Part shown: piece after piece, positions 17,484 through 27,778 of the stretch
How positions within the stretch are numbered: the first letter of the stretch is position 1
Layout of the letters: the number at the start of each line of letters is the position of its first letter
From: Opitutales bacterium
GTDB lineage: Bacteria > Verrucomicrobiota > Verrucomicrobiia > Opitutales > Seribacteraceae
Reading direction: 5' to 3'
Length of the DNA: 64,000 nt
Assembly (NCBI GenBank): GCA_028042835.1
Contig: JAOFOL010000002.1
Span: 1-64,000 of the forward strand
Made by a program: the position numbers and the translations under genes
Notes under the pieces: generated by a model
Told to the model about the DNA's origin: nothing
What the model saw: only the letters and a program-made list of their open reading frames with translations
The model's database searches: none

Positions 17484-19958
17484 TTAAGTTACTGGATCAA
17501 GTTTCCAAATTTCTTCTGCATATTGGCCAATCGTACGATCGGATGAGAATTTACCGGACCCCGCAACATTGCGGATAGCCATTTCTGCCCATTTTCCTTT
17601 ATCACTGAAAACACGATCGATCTGTTCTTGTGACTCTATGTAAGAGCGGTAATCAGCCAATACATAGTAAGGATCTCCCCATTCCAAAAGACTTTTCGAA
17701 AGATCAGCAAGAACCTCTCCTTCACCTGGAGAGAAATAATCTGATGATAGCCAATCGATGATAGCTTTTAATTCTTCATCTTTTTCGTAGTAGGAGTAGG
17801 GATTATATCCATCATCCTTTAATTTTTGGATTCCATCCACGGTCTGTCCGAAAATAAAGATATTATCATCACCGACTTCTTCCTTAATTTCAACATTTGC
17901 ACCATCAAGCGTCCCTACAGTCAAAGCACCATTAAGGGCAAATTTCATATTGCCCGTGCCTGATGCTTCTTTACCTGCAGTGGAAATCTGCTCCGATAAA
18001 TCACTTGCAGGTATAATTTTTTCTGCAGCAGAAACTCCATAGTTAGGCCAAAAAATAACTTTAAGACGGTCATTTATACGATCATCATGATTAATTTTTT
18101 TGGCAACCAGGTTGATCGCATGGATAATAACCTTTGCCAGATGATATCCAGGTGCGGCCTTGGCACCAAAAATAAAAACTCGTTTATTGATTTTTAAATC
18201 CGGGTTATGCAAGAGCCTACGATATAATGTAAGTATGTGCAAAAGATTTAAATGCTGCCTTTTATATTCGTGTAACCTTTTAATTTGAGAATCAAATAAA
18301 GCTTCGGGATCGATCTCTACATCGACTACTTTTTTAACAAGTTCACATAAGGTCTGCTTATTACGAAACTTGATCGCCATAAATTCTTTTTGAAAATCTG
18401 CATCCTTGGCGACCTTCTCCAAATCACGAAGCTTATAAAGATCTGTTGGCCAGCCTTCAGGGACAACTTTATCAATCAGTTTACCAAGTTCAGGGTTACA
18501 TCCCAGTAGCCACCTTCGCGGAGTAATCCCATTAGTCTTATTATTAAAACGGTCAGGATAAAATTCAGCAAAGTCGCTCATTAAGCGCTCTTTCAGTAAC
18601 TTTGTATGTAAGGCAGCAACCCCATTCACTGATCGGCTTGCAACTACTGACAGGTAAGCCATTTTAACTTGGCCATCTGAGACAATTGACATTCTTGCAA
18701 CCCTCTCTTCATCATTAGGGTAACGGGAACGAACTTCTTCCTGAAAACGACGATTAATCTCCTGCACCAGTTGCAGATGCCGGGGAAGGACCTTACCAAA
18801 TAGTTGTTCTCCCCAAGTCTCCAATGCCTCTGGTAATAGTGTATGATTTGTGTAAGCAAAGGAATTACGAACTAATATCCATGCCTCTTCCCATTGCATT
18901 CTTTCCTCGTCGAGAAAAAAGCGTAACAATTCCAAAACTGCGACGGCAGGGTGAGTATCATTAAGTTGGATAACCACTTTCTTGGGAAAATCATTCCAAT
19001 TGCTGTGTTCGCGACGGAATCGACGAATCATATCTTGGAGCGAACAAGAAACGAAAAAGTATTGTTGAACAAGTCGAAGCTCTTTTCCACTTTCTGTCTC
19101 ATCATTAGGATACAATACTTTGGAAATTGTCTCCCCCATTGCTTTTTCTCTGACAGCCTCTACATACCCTCCTTGATTAAAAATCTGAAAGTCTAACTCC
19201 TGTGAAGACTTGGATTCCCAAAGGCGTAGAAAATTGACTGTTTCTGTATCATAACCGACAATTGCCAAGTCATAAGGGATTCCTTCTACTTCCTTAAACC
19301 CAACCCATTGAGGTCGATAATTTCCAAGGTCATCGTAGCCATGCTCAACATGTCCATACAATTTTACTTTCTGAGCATACTGAGGACGAGCTATCTCCCA
19401 AGGGTTTCCTTCTCTTAGCCAATCATCGGGTTTCTCCACCTGCCGACTATTCTCAAAACTTTGACGGAAAAGACCAAATTGATAGTGAATACCATAGCCA
19501 ATGGCTGGAAGATCCATGGTAGCCATCGAATCAAGAAAGCATGAGGCAAGTCGACCTAAGCCACCGTTACCCAATCCCATGTCATGTTCTTCTTCAAGAA
19601 GTTCATCTAATTCGTAGCCTAAATCCTTAAGAGCTACTTTGGCATCCGCCAAAACTCCAGAATTACAGAGGTTCGAATTCAGCAAACGCCCCATCAAATA
19701 TTCAAGACTTAGGTAGTAAACTCTTCGTGTCTTCGCCTCGCTGTGTTTTTCCTGGGTGCGAATGAAACGATCTACGATTCGATCCCTCACCGCATAACAG
19801 GTTGCCATCCAAATTTCTCGACTTGAAGCGTTCTTTAGGTGACGAGCAAGAGTCAGTCTCAAATGCCTTTCAATACTTTCTCCCAATGAAGCTGAAGCAT
19901 CCACTGATGCATCTGAGTTTTGAGAAGGCTGAACGGAAGGGGAATTTTCTGTGGTCAT
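17484..19958 (-). CDS. glgP: Glycogen/alpha-glucan phosphorylase
   Basis: A GT35-family phosphorylase of about 824 residues that releases glucose 1-phosphate from glycogen or maltodextrin. The PLP-binding lysine is in [14 protein letters not shown] (Lys672 counting from the chosen ATG). [15 protein letters not shown] and [11 protein letters not shown]-type elements (seen as [16 protein letters not shown]) are also present. The ATG at 19958 gives MTTENSPS; the frame is open ten codons further up, but that part is not conserved. Length matches bacterial GlgP. It is downstream of the galM-like lipoprotein gene on the same strand, both acting on sugars. Allosteric sites cannot be judged by eye. 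Confidence 0.96.
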   Translation of the reverse strand: MTTENSPSVQPSQNSDASVDASASLGESIERHLRLTLARHLKNASSREIWMATCYAVRDRIVDRFIRTQEKHSEAKTRRVYYLSLEYLMGRLLNSNLCNSGVLADAKVALKDLGYELDELLEEEHDMGLGNGGLGRLASCFLDSMATMDLPAIGYGIHYQFGLFRQSFENSRQVEKPDDWLREGNPWEIARPQYAQKVKLYGHVEHGYDDLGNYRPQWVGFKEVEGIPYDLAIVGYDTETVNFLRLWESKSSQELDFQIFNQGGYVEAVREKAMGETISKVLYPNDETESGKELRLVQQYFFVSCSLQDMIRRFRREHSNWNDFPKKVVIQLNDTHPAVAVLELLRFFLDEERMQWEEAWILVRNSFAYTNHTLLPEALETWGEQLFGKVLPRHLQLVQEINRRFQEEVRSRYPNDEERVARMSIVSDGQVKMAYLSVVASRSVNGVAALHTKLLKERLMSDFAEFYPDRFNNKTNGITPRRWLLGCNPELGKLIDKVVPEGWPTDLYKLRDLEKVAKDADFQKEFMAIKFRNKQTLCELVKKVVDVEIDPEALFDSQIKRLHEYKRQHLNLLHILTLYRRLLHNPDLKINKRVFIFGAKAAPGYHLAKVIIHAINLVAKKINHDDRINDRLKVIFWPNYGVSAAEKIIPASDLSEQISTAGKEASGTGNMKFALNGALTVGTLDGANVEIKEEVGDDNIFIFGQTVDGIQKLKDDGYNPYSYYEKDEELKAIIDWLSSDYFSPGEGEVLADLSKSLLEWGDPYYVLADYRSYIESQEQIDRVFSDKGKWAEMAIRNVAGSGKFSSDRTIGQYAEEIWKLDPVT

Positions 19959-20030
19959 GAAAGAGACATTTGGCACAGGACATGCCAAAAGGTCATAAAA
20001 TGATTAGTTGTTTAAATTTTAGACGATCAA

Positions 20031-21314
20031 TTACTCGGCATAAAACCGATGAACGGTCTTATGAGTATAAACATCACCTGGTCTCAGAACGCAAGACTTC
20101 CATCCATCTTCTCCTTGTCGGTTAGGACTATCGGGGAATACTTGTGTTTCGAGGCATAGACCTGAACGAAGGGGATATGGCTTTCCTCCGTGACCAGTTA
20201 TAGTACCATCCAAATAATTTCCTGAATAAAACTGTATCCCTGGTTGATCGGTATGAATCTCCAATACTCTCCCAGTACTTGGATCCTTCAGCGTAGCCGC
20301 ATGATTCAAACCATTTGAGTTTTGATCAGAACCGACAAGCCAAGTATGATCATAACCCTTACCGTACTTAACCTGAGCATGTGGTGATCCAATTCGTTTA
20401 CCAATTCTAGTAAAACTTCTAAAATCAAGAGGAGTACCTGCGACAGAGGAAATGGAGGTCGGAATATTAGTTTCATCTGTGGCAATGAAATGTTTTCCAG
20501 GTAATAGAAGTTCATGATCTAAAATCGTGACTGCACCCTCCCCTGCCAGGTTGAAATAAGTATGATTCGTCAAATTAATCACTGTAGGCTTGTCTGTACT
20601 TGCTTCATACTCGACAACAAGTTCATTATTATCAGTTAAAAGATACACTACCTTGCACCGGAGGTTTCCTGGGTACCCTTCCTCACCATCGGGGCTTGTG
20701 CGTAAGAATTCTACACCCGTTCCATGTTCAAGAATTCTTGCATTCCAAACATACTTATCAAATCCCCGTAATCCCCCATGAAGGTGGTTAGGTTTATTAT
20801 TTATCTCTAGTTGAAATTCCTTGCCATCAAGGGAAAACTTACCCTTGGCAATTCGGTTTGCGTACCTACCAGTAATGCACCCAAAATATGGACTCTTTTC
20901 ACGGTATCCATCTAAACTATCAAAACCAAGTGAAACATTTTCAAAATTTCCGCTTCGATCAGGTGCATAGATTTCCTTAACTGTTCCACCATAATCAAGG
21001 ATACCTACCCTCATACCATTTGCGTTACTAAGCGTAAATTTACTAACAACAGTGCCATCAGGCATTTCCCCAAACTTGGTTTTGGATACAGACATCGGTT
21101 TTAGATTAGATTGTTTTGATTGCTCGAACCCTAGCTTTTTCTTCGTAGCGTTGTAAGCTGATTTACTTTTAGTTCCCACATATGATGTGCCCTTTACGAT
21201 AGCGGCTTTTGTTTTTTCCCCATATTCAGACACGACACATGATTGTTGTAATAGGATAAATGTTACTAAAGCGGGAAACGTGAGTTTCAGCATTTTCTTT
21301 GATAATAATTTCAT
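20031..21314 (-). CDS. galM: Aldose 1-epimerase with lipoprotein signal
   Basis: A 427-residue protein. Residues 1-26 form a lipoprotein signal ending in the lipobox LLQQSC, then a Lys/Ser-rich linker of about 45 residues, then a complete galactose mutarotase domain: GRYANRIAKGKF, NLTNHTYFNLAG with the catalytic His, GYDHTWLV, and the catalytic Glu in LETQVFPDSPN. Mutarotases interconvert alpha and beta anomers of galactose and glucose. The lipobox and linker imply that this one is anchored in the membrane and faces the periplasm, where it could act on imported sugars. It sits ahead of glgP on the same strand. Enzyme family firm; location inferred from the signal. Confidence 0.92.
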   Translation of the reverse strand: MKLLSKKMLKLTFPALVTFILLQQSCVVSEYGEKTKAAIVKGTSYVGTKSKSAYNATKKKLGFEQSKQSNLKPMSVSKTKFGEMPDGTVVSKFTLSNANGMRVGILDYGGTVKEIYAPDRSGNFENVSLGFDSLDGYREKSPYFGCITGRYANRIAKGKFSLDGKEFQLEINNKPNHLHGGLRGFDKYVWNARILEHGTGVEFLRTSPDGEEGYPGNLRCKVVYLLTDNNELVVEYEASTDKPTVINLTNHTYFNLAGEGAVTILDHELLLPGKHFIATDETNIPTSISSVAGTPLDFRSFTRIGKRIGSPHAQVKYGKGYDHTWLVGSDQNSNGLNHAATLKDPSTGRVLEIHTDQPGIQFYSGNYLDGTITGHGGKPYPLRSGLCLETQVFPDSPNRQGEDGWKSCVLRPGDVYTHKTVHRFYAE

Positions 21315-21374
21315 ATAAATGTAATCTATGAATATTTAAACGAGGGAAAGCATATTCTTTACTTTTTTCAATGC

Positions 21375-23216
21375 TCAAAGTTTTCTTCTAAATCTGCTTT
21401 CAAATTCTCGATGTGGAATCTCAAAATATGTGGGACTACCTTTGGGACATGTAAAAGGGTTCCTACAGGCCAATAAATCCTTGGCTAATAAAATCATCTC
21501 TTGATCTGAAAATTCGCCACCCTGACCAGCTTTGATTAAAGAATCACGAATCATTGCCTCCCTCACGATTTCCAAAGTTTTCATGCCATTACCTTGCTCG
21601 CAGGCTAATTCAAGGTAATCTTTTATAAAAGTAACACTCCGTCCTGAAGATAACCAATGTGGGCAACTAGTGACGCGGAAAAAGTTACGCCCAAACTCTT
21701 CAATTTCGAATCCCAATTTATTAAAATTTTTCATTTCTTCCTTCAGTTTTTGAGAGTCGGTTGAATCTAACTCTAAATTTTCCGTGAGAAGAAGAGCTTG
21801 TGAACTTCTTTTCTGGTTTCCTCGCAAACAATCTTCGAGTTCCTCAAACCTTATTCGTTCGTAAGCAGCCCTGGCATGTAGGGCGACAAGTCCATCTGGT
21901 GTAGAAAAAAGGCCCAAATCCCCTGAGGGACGATCAATTAAACGCCAAGTAGCTAAACCATCGCCTTTTACGCCTACAACTTTTTCAGGAATTAACTCGC
22001 CAGGCTCCCCATTCTTATTTTGTTCGTCAGGATATACCGGCACTGGTCCCCTTGCCCGCCCCGATTCTCCCTTAATAGGGGTAATAACTTGAGGGTTTTG
22101 CAAACCCGAATCATTATCTTTAATACCGTAGTAATTCAAGGCCGCTGGATCGATTTGAGGAACAATCTTTTGTGAGGTGCTATCCACTACTAAGTTTAAG
22201 TCTTTTGGCATTAAGGCCATATTTCCACTTAAAGACTGGTTTCGATCAAGAAGACTTCGTAGTAGGAAGTTTCTGACTTTCGCCTCCTCACGAAATCGAA
22301 TTTCTTTTTTTGATGGATGCACATTAACATCCACACTCGCTGGATCAATTTCAAGAAAGAGGATAGCGGGAGGGAATCTTCCTTTAGGTATAAATGTGTG
22401 AAATGCTTCAATCGTCGCATAGGTCAAAGTTTTGCAATCAACAGGACGATGATTAACAAAGAAAATCATTTCCTTGCGAGTCGGACGGCTTTGCCCAGGT
22501 AGTCCCACGAGGCCTGATAATGAATACGATTCTTCACTATTCTCGATAGGACCCAGACTTTCCGAAAAGCCCTTGCCGAATATTTCACGAACTCGCTCAG
22601 TTAAATCTTCACAAGCAGGAGACTTAAAAATTGTCCTCCCTCCTTCCATCAAAGTAAAGTGAATTTGAGGATGTGCCAAGGCATACAACTTAGCTAAATG
22701 CATCAAATGGGTAGATTCTGTAACCTCAGTCTTCAAGAATTTTCTTCGACCTGGGACAGAGTTAAATAGATGAGCCACTTCGATCCTTGTTCCCGGGGGC
22801 ATCCCACATTCTTTCACATGAATCATTTTCCCACCATTAAGCAAAATTTCACATCCTTCTTTTTCGACTTTGGAACGTGTTCTTAATGTGAATCGACTCA
22901 CACTTGCAATGGAAGGTAAGGCTTCTCCTCTAAAGCCAAATGTTTTTACACGATTCAAATCCCCAGCCTCACGAATCTTACTCGTCGCATGTCTCTCCAA
23001 ACTCAATAGTGCCTGATCCGGAGACATTCCAATTCCATCATCCTCTACCCGAATATATGATTTCCCTCCATTCCTGAATTCGACTTCTATTTTTTGAGCA
23101 CCAGCATCTACGCTATTTTCCAACAATTCCTTCACCACTGAAGCAGGTCTTTCCACTACCTCCCCTGCAGCAATTTGATTGGCTACTCGGTCAGCCAATA
23201 TGCGAATCATGCTCAT
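21375..23216 (-). CDS. mutL: DNA mismatch repair protein MutL
   Basis: A 613-residue MutL. The N-terminal GHKL ATPase is intact: IAAGEVVERPASVVKELLEN, DDGIGM, and TFGFRGEALPSIA. The transducer domain runs to about residue 330 and is followed by a long variable linker. In the C-terminal dimerisation domain, the endonuclease motif DQHAxxE is not conserved; the equivalent place reads LHARAAYERIRFEE. The C-terminal CPxGRP-like element is CPKGSPTY. This suggests a protein without the usual nicking activity, like E. coli MutL, which relies on MutH. mutL is divergent from the DUF255 gene. No mutS is in the window. Confidence 0.93.
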   Translation of the reverse strand: MSMIRILADRVANQIAAGEVVERPASVVKELLENSVDAGAQKIEVEFRNGGKSYIRVEDDGIGMSPDQALLSLERHATSKIREAGDLNRVKTFGFRGEALPSIASVSRFTLRTRSKVEKEGCEILLNGGKMIHVKECGMPPGTRIEVAHLFNSVPGRRKFLKTEVTESTHLMHLAKLYALAHPQIHFTLMEGGRTIFKSPACEDLTERVREIFGKGFSESLGPIENSEESYSLSGLVGLPGQSRPTRKEMIFFVNHRPVDCKTLTYATIEAFHTFIPKGRFPPAILFLEIDPASVDVNVHPSKKEIRFREEAKVRNFLLRSLLDRNQSLSGNMALMPKDLNLVVDSTSQKIVPQIDPAALNYYGIKDNDSGLQNPQVITPIKGESGRARGPVPVYPDEQNKNGEPGELIPEKVVGVKGDGLATWRLIDRPSGDLGLFSTPDGLVALHARAAYERIRFEELEDCLRGNQKRSSQALLLTENLELDSTDSQKLKEEMKNFNKLGFEIEEFGRNFFRVTSCPHWLSSGRSVTFIKDYLELACEQGNGMKTLEIVREAMIRDSLIKAGQGGEFSDQEMILLAKDLLACRNPFTCPKGSPTYFEIPHREFESRFRRKL

Positions 23217-23315
23217 TGTTATTTGAGTAAGGATAGATAGGGGATTTCACAATGTGAAAATGCTCACATTTGCTTTCAAGCTTGGGTATATCCAGAAACT
23301 TTGAAGAATGATCGG

Positions 23316-25316
23316 ATGCCATTATCTCTTTTGAATCAGCAAAGTCCTTACTTACTTCAACATGTTTCTCAACCAGTAGAATGGATGACTTGGTCGACTG
23401 AGGCATTTTTAAAAGCAAAAACTGAAGATAAACCGGTTTTTGTATCCATTGGATATGCTGCCTGTCATTGGTGCCAAGAGATGTCGAGGAATTGTTTCAA
23501 TGACCCCTACATTGCCTCTTTAATGAACAGACATTTCATCAATATTATTGTAGACCGTGAGGAAAGGCCAGATATTGATAATGTTTACATGGAAGCGGTC
23601 AGGATGTTTAATCAATCTGCCGGATGGCCCCTTAATGTTTTTTGTCTTCCTGACGGCAAACCATTTTGGGGAGGTACATACTTCCCTAAAGAAGACATGG
23701 GTAACGGTTTGGCACCTTGGCCTCAAATTCTTATTCGTGTCGCCGAGCACTATCGAAAAGCTAAGTATGAACTAAAGGAAAATGCCGATAATGTCATCGC
23801 TAACCTGCTTCATGCCAATAACGCAGATTTCTCAACCGAAGACATTTGGCAAAACCATTTCCTGAAAATTGCCGTTCAAAAAATATGCGAACTACATGAT
23901 GACAAAAATGGAGGCTTCACCCCTGCCCCCAAATTCCCATCTCCCATGAAGATCGATTTCTTACTTTCTATGTCGGAATCTAGTTATGTAAGAAGTAACC
24001 TAGAAATCTCTCACAAAATTGAGCAATGTATTTCCACAACCCTTCAAAATGTTTCTAAAGGCGGCATACACGATCATATCGGGGGTGGCTTTTTTCGATA
24101 CAGCACCGACGAAAAATGGAGTATGCCTCATTTTGAAAAGATGCTCTCCGATAATGCACTTCTTATCTCAACTTTTTCCAGATCATATAGAAATAATAAC
24201 AACGAGCACTACAGAGAAGTTATCAAAAGCACAATAGCTTGGCTAAACCAAGAAATGGGCTGTCCATCAACAGGTTATGCATCCTCGCTATCTGCTGAAT
24301 CTAATGGAATCGAAGGGGCTTATTACGAATGGAGTCTTAAAGAATTAGAAAGTACGCTGGGGAAAGAAAATGGAAATAAATTATTTGATTCTCTGCCGCC
24401 TACAAATCAGGGTAATATAAACAAACTTCCTCAAATAATAGATACGAAAATAATACCATTAAAATTACAATTACAATGGCTGAGTATACTTAAAAAAGAA
24501 AAGAAAAATAAACCCCTTCCCTTAAAAGATGAAAAAAGACTTATCGCTCACAACTCTTTACTTGTCTCAGGTTTTGTAGATGCAGCAGTGGCATTAAATG
24601 ATATCTCTTTTCTTATAGATGCAATAAAGCTTGAAAAATGGATCTCATCAACATTCCTCAATAAGAATTTTGATATTAAAAGCTATGTCTACCCTACGGA
24701 TTCGACGATATCATATGGGAACTTAGATGATTACTGCTTTTACATTCAGTCCCTTTTGGATATCTCTGCATTTGCAAACTTGGTTGAACATAATACAGCC
24801 GCTTTCTACATAAACAAAGCAGAAGAAGTCTTGAATAATACAATATTGAAATTCCAAGACCAGCAAATGAATGGATTTTTCTTTTCTGATAATTCATTAG
24901 AATTACAACCGCCTTGTCGCAGAAAGATTTGGTATGATAACGCAACCCCATCTGCTAACTCTTCCCTGTTAAGAATTTTTTCCACTCTTTATCACCTAAC
25001 CGGTAAGGATAATTGGCAAACCCATTACAACCAAGCTAGCAATGCGTACTCTCAATTAGCAAGAAAAGCCCCTGAAGGCGTCTCTCATGGGCTCACTGCA
25101 ATCTGCGAGGAAGCTATTGGTCTGGTTACCTTAAAGATACCCGAAGATTACCTTACTGAAGCATTAGAGGTTATTTCAACCACCACAACTAGCAGAAAAA
25201 TATTCATCAATCCCGAAAACGAACCGATTGATAAAATACAGTTTTATGCAGGGCACAAAAAAGAGGCTATTCAAATAGATGACTTGAATCTATTTTCAGG
25301 CTATCTAGAAAATTGA
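23316..25316 (+). CDS. DUF255 thioredoxin-like/glycosidase-fold protein (YyaL/SPATA20 family)
   Basis: A protein of about 666 residues. It starts with NQQSPYLLQHVSQPVEW, then the thioredoxin-fold part with the ACHWCQEM motif (normally ACHWCHVM) and DREERPDIDNVYM. The remaining 500 residues form the alpha/alpha toroid typical of the family (GGFTPAPKFPSP, GGIHDHIGGGFFRYSTDE, PHFEKMLSDNALL). The family is widespread (bacterial YyaL, human SPATA20) but its reaction is unknown. I chose the ATG at 23316; a TTG at 23301 is also in frame. The far C-terminus is shorter and less conserved than usual. It converges on the RHH-like gene with only 6 bases between. Confidence 0.88.
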   Translation: MPLSLLNQQSPYLLQHVSQPVEWMTWSTEAFLKAKTEDKPVFVSIGYAACHWCQEMSRNCFNDPYIASLMNRHFINIIVDREERPDIDNVYMEAVRMFNQSAGWPLNVFCLPDGKPFWGGTYFPKEDMGNGLAPWPQILIRVAEHYRKAKYELKENADNVIANLLHANNADFSTEDIWQNHFLKIAVQKICELHDDKNGGFTPAPKFPSPMKIDFLLSMSESSYVRSNLEISHKIEQCISTTLQNVSKGGIHDHIGGGFFRYSTDEKWSMPHFEKMLSDNALLISTFSRSYRNNNNEHYREVIKSTIAWLNQEMGCPSTGYASSLSAESNGIEGAYYEWSLKELESTLGKENGNKLFDSLPPTNQGNINKLPQIIDTKIIPLKLQLQWLSILKKEKKNKPLPLKDEKRLIAHNSLLVSGFVDAAVALNDISFLIDAIKLEKWISSTFLNKNFDIKSYVYPTDSTISYGNLDDYCFYIQSLLDISAFANLVEHNTAAFYINKAEEVLNNTILKFQDQQMNGFFFSDNSLELQPPCRRKIWYDNATPSANSSLLRIFSTLYHLTGKDNWQTHYNQASNAYSQLARKAPEGVSHGLTAICEEAIGLVTLKIPEDYLTEALEVISTTTTSRKIFINPENEPIDKIQFYAGHKKEAIQIDDLNLFSGYLEN

Positions 25317-25322
25317 GAAAAC

Positions 25323-25616
25323 CTATTGATCTTTTTTTGTTTTCTCAAGGAGCTTACTAAGAGTTCGCCCATCTTCTCGAACTACTTTTTCCGCAATCTC
25401 CATTAAATCATAATCCTCTTTATTCAAAGATTTTGATGCAATTTGAATGGCCGCTCTGATTAATTTTGAATCTGTTTTAATGCGCTGACCAGTTCGAGAC
25501 ATAGTTCGCTCAATCCCGTCCAACAACATTAAGTCATCACTCGTTAGCGTTATCGTACGAACAATTCTTTTAGGTAAATTTTCTTCGTTATCCATGATCT
25601 CAAGATACTTATCCAC
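25323..25616 (-). CDS. Small ribbon-helix-helix-like protein
   Basis: A 97-residue soluble protein. Residues 17-60 (RIVRTITLTSDDLMLLDGIE then a basic helix) have the strand-helix-helix pattern of ribbon-helix-helix DNA-binding proteins, with conserved-looking DSKLIRAAIQIA as the second helix. The rest is charged helix. RHH proteins act as dimeric repressors, often of their own gene or of small stress modules, but no toxin partner is adjacent: fbaA lies 83 bases upstream and the DUF255 gene converges on it. Fold assignment is by pattern only. Confidence 0.55.
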   Translation of the reverse strand: MDKYLEIMDNEENLPKRIVRTITLTSDDLMLLDGIERTMSRTGQRIKTDSKLIRAAIQIASKSLNKEDYDLMEIAEKVVREDGRTLSKLLEKTKKDQ

Positions 25617-25699
25617 ATAAAAAAGTAAATAGGTAATTTAGCTAACAGCATCGATTCTGCATCTAAGTTGATGCACTGCTATAAACAGGTTCTTGTTAT

Positions 25700-26770
25700 C
25701 TAGGAATTTCGATTTATGCAGTTCAAATCTTCAAATGAACGTTTTAATCTATCAACGAAAGTAATCTCACCGGAACGTAACCATGCTCTTGGGTCATAAA
25801 ACTTTTTATTTGGTTTATCATCTCCTTCAGGATTGCCCAACTGTCCCTGCAAATAATCTTTGTTAGTTTTGTAGTAATCATGAACTCCTTCCCAGAATGC
25901 CCATTGCATATCAGTATCTAAGTTCATTTTAACAACCCCGTACCCAATAGCTTCGCGGATTTGCTCACGAGAAGATCCAGAACCTCCGTGAAAAACAAAA
26001 TGGATAGGTTTTCCTTCTAGTCCATGCTTCTCATTAACAAAAGCTTGAGAATTAAGTAATATCTTAGGAGTAAGTTCAACATTACCGGGTTTGTAAACCC
26101 CGTGAACATTCCCGAAAGCCGCCGCAACTGTGAAACGATGACTTACTTGAGTTAATGTCTCATATGCCTGATTAACCTCTTCTGGTTGAGTGTATAGCCT
26201 AGCGCTATCAATTTCAGTATTATCTACCCCATCCTCTTCACCGCCAGTAACTCCAAGCTCAATTTCAATAGTCATACCCATCTTATCCATTCTTTCAAAA
26301 TATTCTTTAGAAGTGGATAAATTTTCATCTATGGACTCTTCCGATAAGTCGAGCATATGTGAACTGTAAAGGGGTTTTCCTTCCCGTTCATAAAATTTTT
26401 CGCCAGCATCAAGCAAACCGTCTATCCAAGGAAGAAGCTTTCTAGCAGCATGGTCAGTATGTAAAATAACGGGGACGCCATAAGCCTCTGCCATTTGATG
26501 GACATGCATTGCACCGGAGACTGATCCAGCTATGGCTGATTTTTGGGCTGTATTATCAAGGGTTTTACCCGAATAAAAACTTCCACCTCCGTTTGAAAAC
26601 TGAACCATGACTGGTGAATTGACTGCTGCAGCTGTTTCAAGAACTGCATTTACTGAATTCGAACCCACTACATTGACTGCAGGTAAGGCGTATTCATTTT
26701 CTAGCGCGTCGTTAAAAATGGCTTGAACGCCATCACCAGTTATTACTCCACTTGGAAATTTAGTACTCAT
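25700..26770 (-). CDS. fbaA: Class II fructose-bisphosphate aldolase
   Basis: A 356-residue zinc aldolase that splits or forms fructose 1,6-bisphosphate in glycolysis and gluconeogenesis. The zinc motif VILHTDHAARKLLPWIDGLL is almost identical to that of E. coli FbaA, and GVTGGEEDGVDN, AAFGNVHGVY, FHGGSGSS and KMNLDTDMQWAFWEGV complete the active site. Length matches class IIA enzymes (359). It stands between two small DNA-binding protein genes on the same strand, with gaps of 44 and 83 bases; a short inverted repeat (25658-25675) lies downstream of its stop. Confidence 0.97.
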   Translation of the reverse strand: MSTKFPSGVITGDGVQAIFNDALENEYALPAVNVVGSNSVNAVLETAAAVNSPVMVQFSNGGGSFYSGKTLDNTAQKSAIAGSVSGAMHVHQMAEAYGVPVILHTDHAARKLLPWIDGLLDAGEKFYEREGKPLYSSHMLDLSEESIDENLSTSKEYFERMDKMGMTIEIELGVTGGEEDGVDNTEIDSARLYTQPEEVNQAYETLTQVSHRFTVAAAFGNVHGVYKPGNVELTPKILLNSQAFVNEKHGLEGKPIHFVFHGGSGSSREQIREAIGYGVVKMNLDTDMQWAFWEGVHDYYKTNKDYLQGQLGNPEGDDKPNKKFYDPRAWLRSGEITFVDRLKRSFEDLNCINRNS

Positions 26771-26814
26771 AGTTTTTGTTATATGTTAGCAGGAAATTGT
26801 GGCAAAACTAAATT

Positions 26815-27300
26815 TCAACTTAGTAAATCTTCAACATTTTCCGTACCCAATGCTTTTTCAACTTCATCTAGTTTTATGAAAGTAGTTCGCGTGTGAGGAA
26901 GTTTATACCTTTTGAACACTCCCTTATTCAACAAATAATATAGTTTACGACTAGAAACTCGTAATACTTTAGCTGCTTCTGACACGCGTAAAATTTTTGG
27001 AGCAGGCGGTTTCCTCATATCTTTTAAACACTCCTCCTGTTGGGTAGCAGATATTTCTAACTTTTTTATTCTTTCATCGATGCTCTGCAACTTGTCATTT
27101 ACATCTCCCAATAACCAAAATAAAAGTTCATTTTCAATACCTTCTCTTTGGGCGACTCCAAGTTCCTGTTCTTTATCATTTCGGAAACGCAGTGCATCAA
27201 GTCGACTGCGGAAATATTTTCTATGCCTTTTTTTACGATAAACCCATGTTATGCAATAAGGCGAAGCACGCCCTTTAACTATAGAATAATTTACTTTCAT
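26815..27300 (-). CDS. Excisionase-like helix-turn-helix protein with basic N-terminal domain
   Basis: A 161-residue protein with two parts. Residues 1-50 are very basic (RKKRHRKYFRSRLDALRFRN) and resemble the AP2-like/arm DNA-binding domains at the front of phage-type integrases. A coiled-coil-like middle follows. Residues 105-150 are a MerR/excisionase-type HTH (ILRVSEAAKVLRVSSRKLYY). The combination suggests a DNA-binding regulator, not a recombinase, because no catalytic domain is present. It lies upstream of fbaA and divergent from the Minf_1886 gene. Whether it regulates either is open. Confidence 0.6.
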   Translation of the reverse strand: MKVNYSIVKGRASPYCITWVYRKKRHRKYFRSRLDALRFRNDKEQELGVAQREGIENELLFWLLGDVNDKLQSIDERIKKLEISATQQEECLKDMRKPPAPKILRVSEAAKVLRVSSRKLYYLLNKGVFKRYKLPHTRTTFIKLDEVEKALGTENVEDLLS

Positions 27301-27362
27301 TGCATTTGAGGTTTGATCGTAGAAATAATAATCTTACAACTTGTTCTGTACCCTAACCTTAA

Positions 27363-27776
27363 ATGAGCGACAAGAATTTTCCCGAAGTAGTTAAAGAAAT
27401 CCACCAGAAAGACGGAAGATATGCAAAAGGTGCATATTTTTTCATTCGTGAGGCATTAGATCACACCTTAAAATCCTTAGAGAAAGACTCGAGGAAGAAT
27501 AAAGGACATGTATCAGGGGAAGAACTATTGGAAGGAATTAGAGATTTTGCCCTGGATCGTTTTGGCCCCATGACTTTGACGCTGATGAATCATTGGAATA
27601 TTAGAAAATGTCGAGATTTTGGAAATATAGTTTTTAACCTCGTCGAGTTTGGAATACTGGGAAGAACGGATAATGACTCTCTTGAAGACTTTGACGGAGG
27701 ATATAGCTTTCAGGATGCATTTGAATCACCTTTTCTACCTAGCAAGGGAAATGCTGGGGCCTCTTCAGCAAATTAA
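27363..27776 (+). CDS. Minf_1886 family protein
   Basis: A 137-residue cytoplasmic protein. The sequence EVVKEIHQKDGRYAKGAYFF followed by IREALDHTLKSL, VSGEELLEGIRDFALDRFGP and NIVFNLVEFGILG matches what I know as the Minf_1886 family, named from Methylacidiphilum and common in Verrucomicrobia and Planctomycetes. Function is unknown. The last 25 residues are low-complexity. It converges on the zinc-ribbon membrane gene with a 2-base gap. The family call rests on memory of the conserved pattern; it is one reason for placing the window in the PVC group. Confidence 0.75.
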   Translation: MSDKNFPEVVKEIHQKDGRYAKGAYFFIREALDHTLKSLEKDSRKNKGHVSGEELLEGIRDFALDRFGPMTLTLMNHWNIRKCRDFGNIVFNLVEFGILGRTDNDSLEDFDGGYSFQDAFESPFLPSKGNAGASSAN

Positions 27777-27778
27777 AT

